A DNA stretch of 6,960 nucleotides from an uncultured Eubacteriales bacterium (lineage in GTDB: Bacteria; Bacillota; Clostridia; Oscillospirales; Acutalibacteraceae). The stretch is from positions 1 to 6,960 of the forward strand of contig CAKSDA010000083.1 of the NCBI GenBank assembly GCA_934444895.1. The letters run 5' to 3'. The notes under the pieces are model-generated. The model saw only the letters and a program-made list of their open reading frames with translations, ran no database searches and was not told the origin of the DNA. Positions 6,069-6,960 of this stretch are shown here, piece by piece. Position numbers and translations under genes: made by a program. Position 1 is the first letter of the stretch. Each line of letters starts with the position of its first letter.

Positions 6069-6207
6069 AATATTCACCCTGTAATTATAAAAATAAATTA
6101 AATGTTATTTAAAAGATGCTAAATACTATTAATTAATGTTTTAAAATTATTATATTAAACGGAATAACTAAAATAGAACTGATAATACTTAAGTTAATTA
6201 TATACTG

Positions 6208-6960
6208 TTAAATGTTGTTCTTTTCAAATTCTTTCATGAATTCTACAAGCTTTTCAACGCCTTCAATCGGCATTGCGTTGTATATAGAGGCTCTCATTCC
6301 GCCTACAGAGCGGTGACCTTTAATGTTAACAAAGCCTGCGTCTTTGGCTTCGGCTACGAATTTTGCGTCTAAATCAGCATCACCGGTAACAAACGGAACA
6401 TTCATGAGTGAGCGGTCTTCAGGAACAACAGTGCCTTTAAATAATTTGCTGTTGTCCAAAAAGTCGTAAAGGATTTTTGCTTTTTTCTCATTATGAGCTT
6501 TAAGATTTTCCAAATTACCAAATGTGTTTTTAACCCATTTCATAACCTTGCCCGCAATGTATATTGTGTAGCAGGGGGGAGTATTGAACATTGAACCGTT
6601 GTCTGCATGTGTTTTATAATTAAACATTGTAGGAGTGATGTCCATAGCGTTTCCTATTAGATCTTCACGAACAATAACTATTGTAAGACCGGCAGGAGCA
6701 AGATTTTTCTGAGCGCCGGCATATAAAACGGCAAATTTGGAAACATCAATCGGTTCAGACATAATGCAGCTTGAAATATCGGCTACAAGCGGAACATCTC
6801 CCGTTTGGGGAAGAGTATGATATTTTGTACCGTAAATTGTGTTATTCATACAGATATGAACATAATCGGCATCAGGTCTTACATCTTCTTTTTTAACTTT
6901 GGGAATATATGAAAATGTTTTATCCTCGCTGGAGGCAATAGCCTTGCAATCACCGTAGCG
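6208..6960 (-). CDS. serC: Phosphoserine aminotransferase (5'-truncated by the window edge)
   Basis: PLP enzyme that transaminates 3-phosphohydroxypyruvate with glutamate to O-phosphoserine, the step after SerA; it usually also serves pyridoxine synthesis. The reading frame is open to the right edge (first visible residues RYGDCKAIAS), giving 250 residues, about the C-terminal two thirds of a family protein of roughly 360. A Met at 6849 is internal, because the upstream residues FSYIP...DADYVHIC are conserved SerC sequence. Visible motifs are HICMNNTIYGT, LPQTGDVPLVADISS and the PLP-lysine motif YAGAQKN (Lys is residue 85 of the fragment). PTMFNYKTHADNGSMFNTPP and a C-terminal MRASIYNA block also match the family. 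It lies directly upstream of serA on the same strand with no terminator between, so the two probably form an operon. Promoter and start lie outside the window. Confidence 0.95.
   Translation of the reverse strand, partial: RYGDCKAIASSEDKTFSYIPKVKKEDVRPDADYVHICMNNTIYGTKYHTLPQTGDVPLVADISSCIMSEPIDVSKFAVLYAGAQKNLAPAGLTIVIVREDLIGNAMDITPTMFNYKTHADNGSMFNTPPCYTIYIAGKVMKWVKNTFGNLENLKAHNEKKAKILYDFLDNSKLFKGTVVPEDRSLMNVPFVTGDADLDAKFVAEAKDAGFVNIKGHRSVGGMRASIYNAMPIEGVEKLVEFMKEFEKNNI

Noticed and set aside
1..6960. A novel defence, mobile or biosynthetic system
   Set aside because: Every substantial frame belongs to a familiar core-metabolism, transport or wall family. No integrase, transposase, tandem repeat array or unusual gene cassette is visible. 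The unusual content is regulatory.

Overview
The window is a low-GC stretch that looks like chromosomal DNA of a Gram-positive Clostridia-type bacterium. The evidence is AT-rich intergenic regions, strong AAGGAG/GGAGG ribosome binding sites, sigma-A type promoters, U-tailed intrinsic terminators, and a VanY-type membrane-anchored carboxypeptidase. All supported genes lie on the minus strand, so transcription runs from base 6960 towards base 1. This is core metabolism. I see no phage, transposon, CRISPR array, toxin-antitoxin or defence genes.

In transcription order: (1) serC, phosphoserine aminotransferase, lacking its N-terminus at the right edge (6208-6960). (2) serA, a short ACT-domain phosphoglycerate dehydrogenase (4905-6068). 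Together these supply two steps of serine synthesis from 3-phosphoglycerate. (3) A membrane-anchored M15B (VanY/LdcB-like) peptidoglycan carboxypeptidase (3905-4837). (4) A promoter and roughly 210-nt leader (about 3834-3621) followed by a UraA-type uracil/xanthine permease (2262-3620) with its own strong terminator (2215-2248). (5) The pckG promoter (2010-2038), GTP-dependent PEP carboxykinase (203-1972) and its terminator (154-194). (6) A consensus promoter overlaid by a perfect palindrome (28-74), which appears to drive a gene starting at base 19 and leaving the window.

The most informative non-coding feature is the permease leader. It holds a hairpin with the CNGNGA hexaloop, U-G wobble pair and CCTT/AAGG lower stem expected of a PyrR-binding loop. 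It also holds a strong intrinsic terminator, and a segment of the binding loop that can pair with the terminator's 5' arm as an antiterminator. Together these form a complete PyrR/UMP-type attenuator, which also argues that the permease carries uracil. The second is the operator-like 13-bp-arm palindrome across the -10/+1 region of the left-edge promoter.

Three coding starts are placed internal to the longest open frame. For pckG and serA the frame can be extended to a GTG that overlaps the Shine-Dalgarno sequence. For uraA the extra codons contain the Shine-Dalgarno sequence itself.
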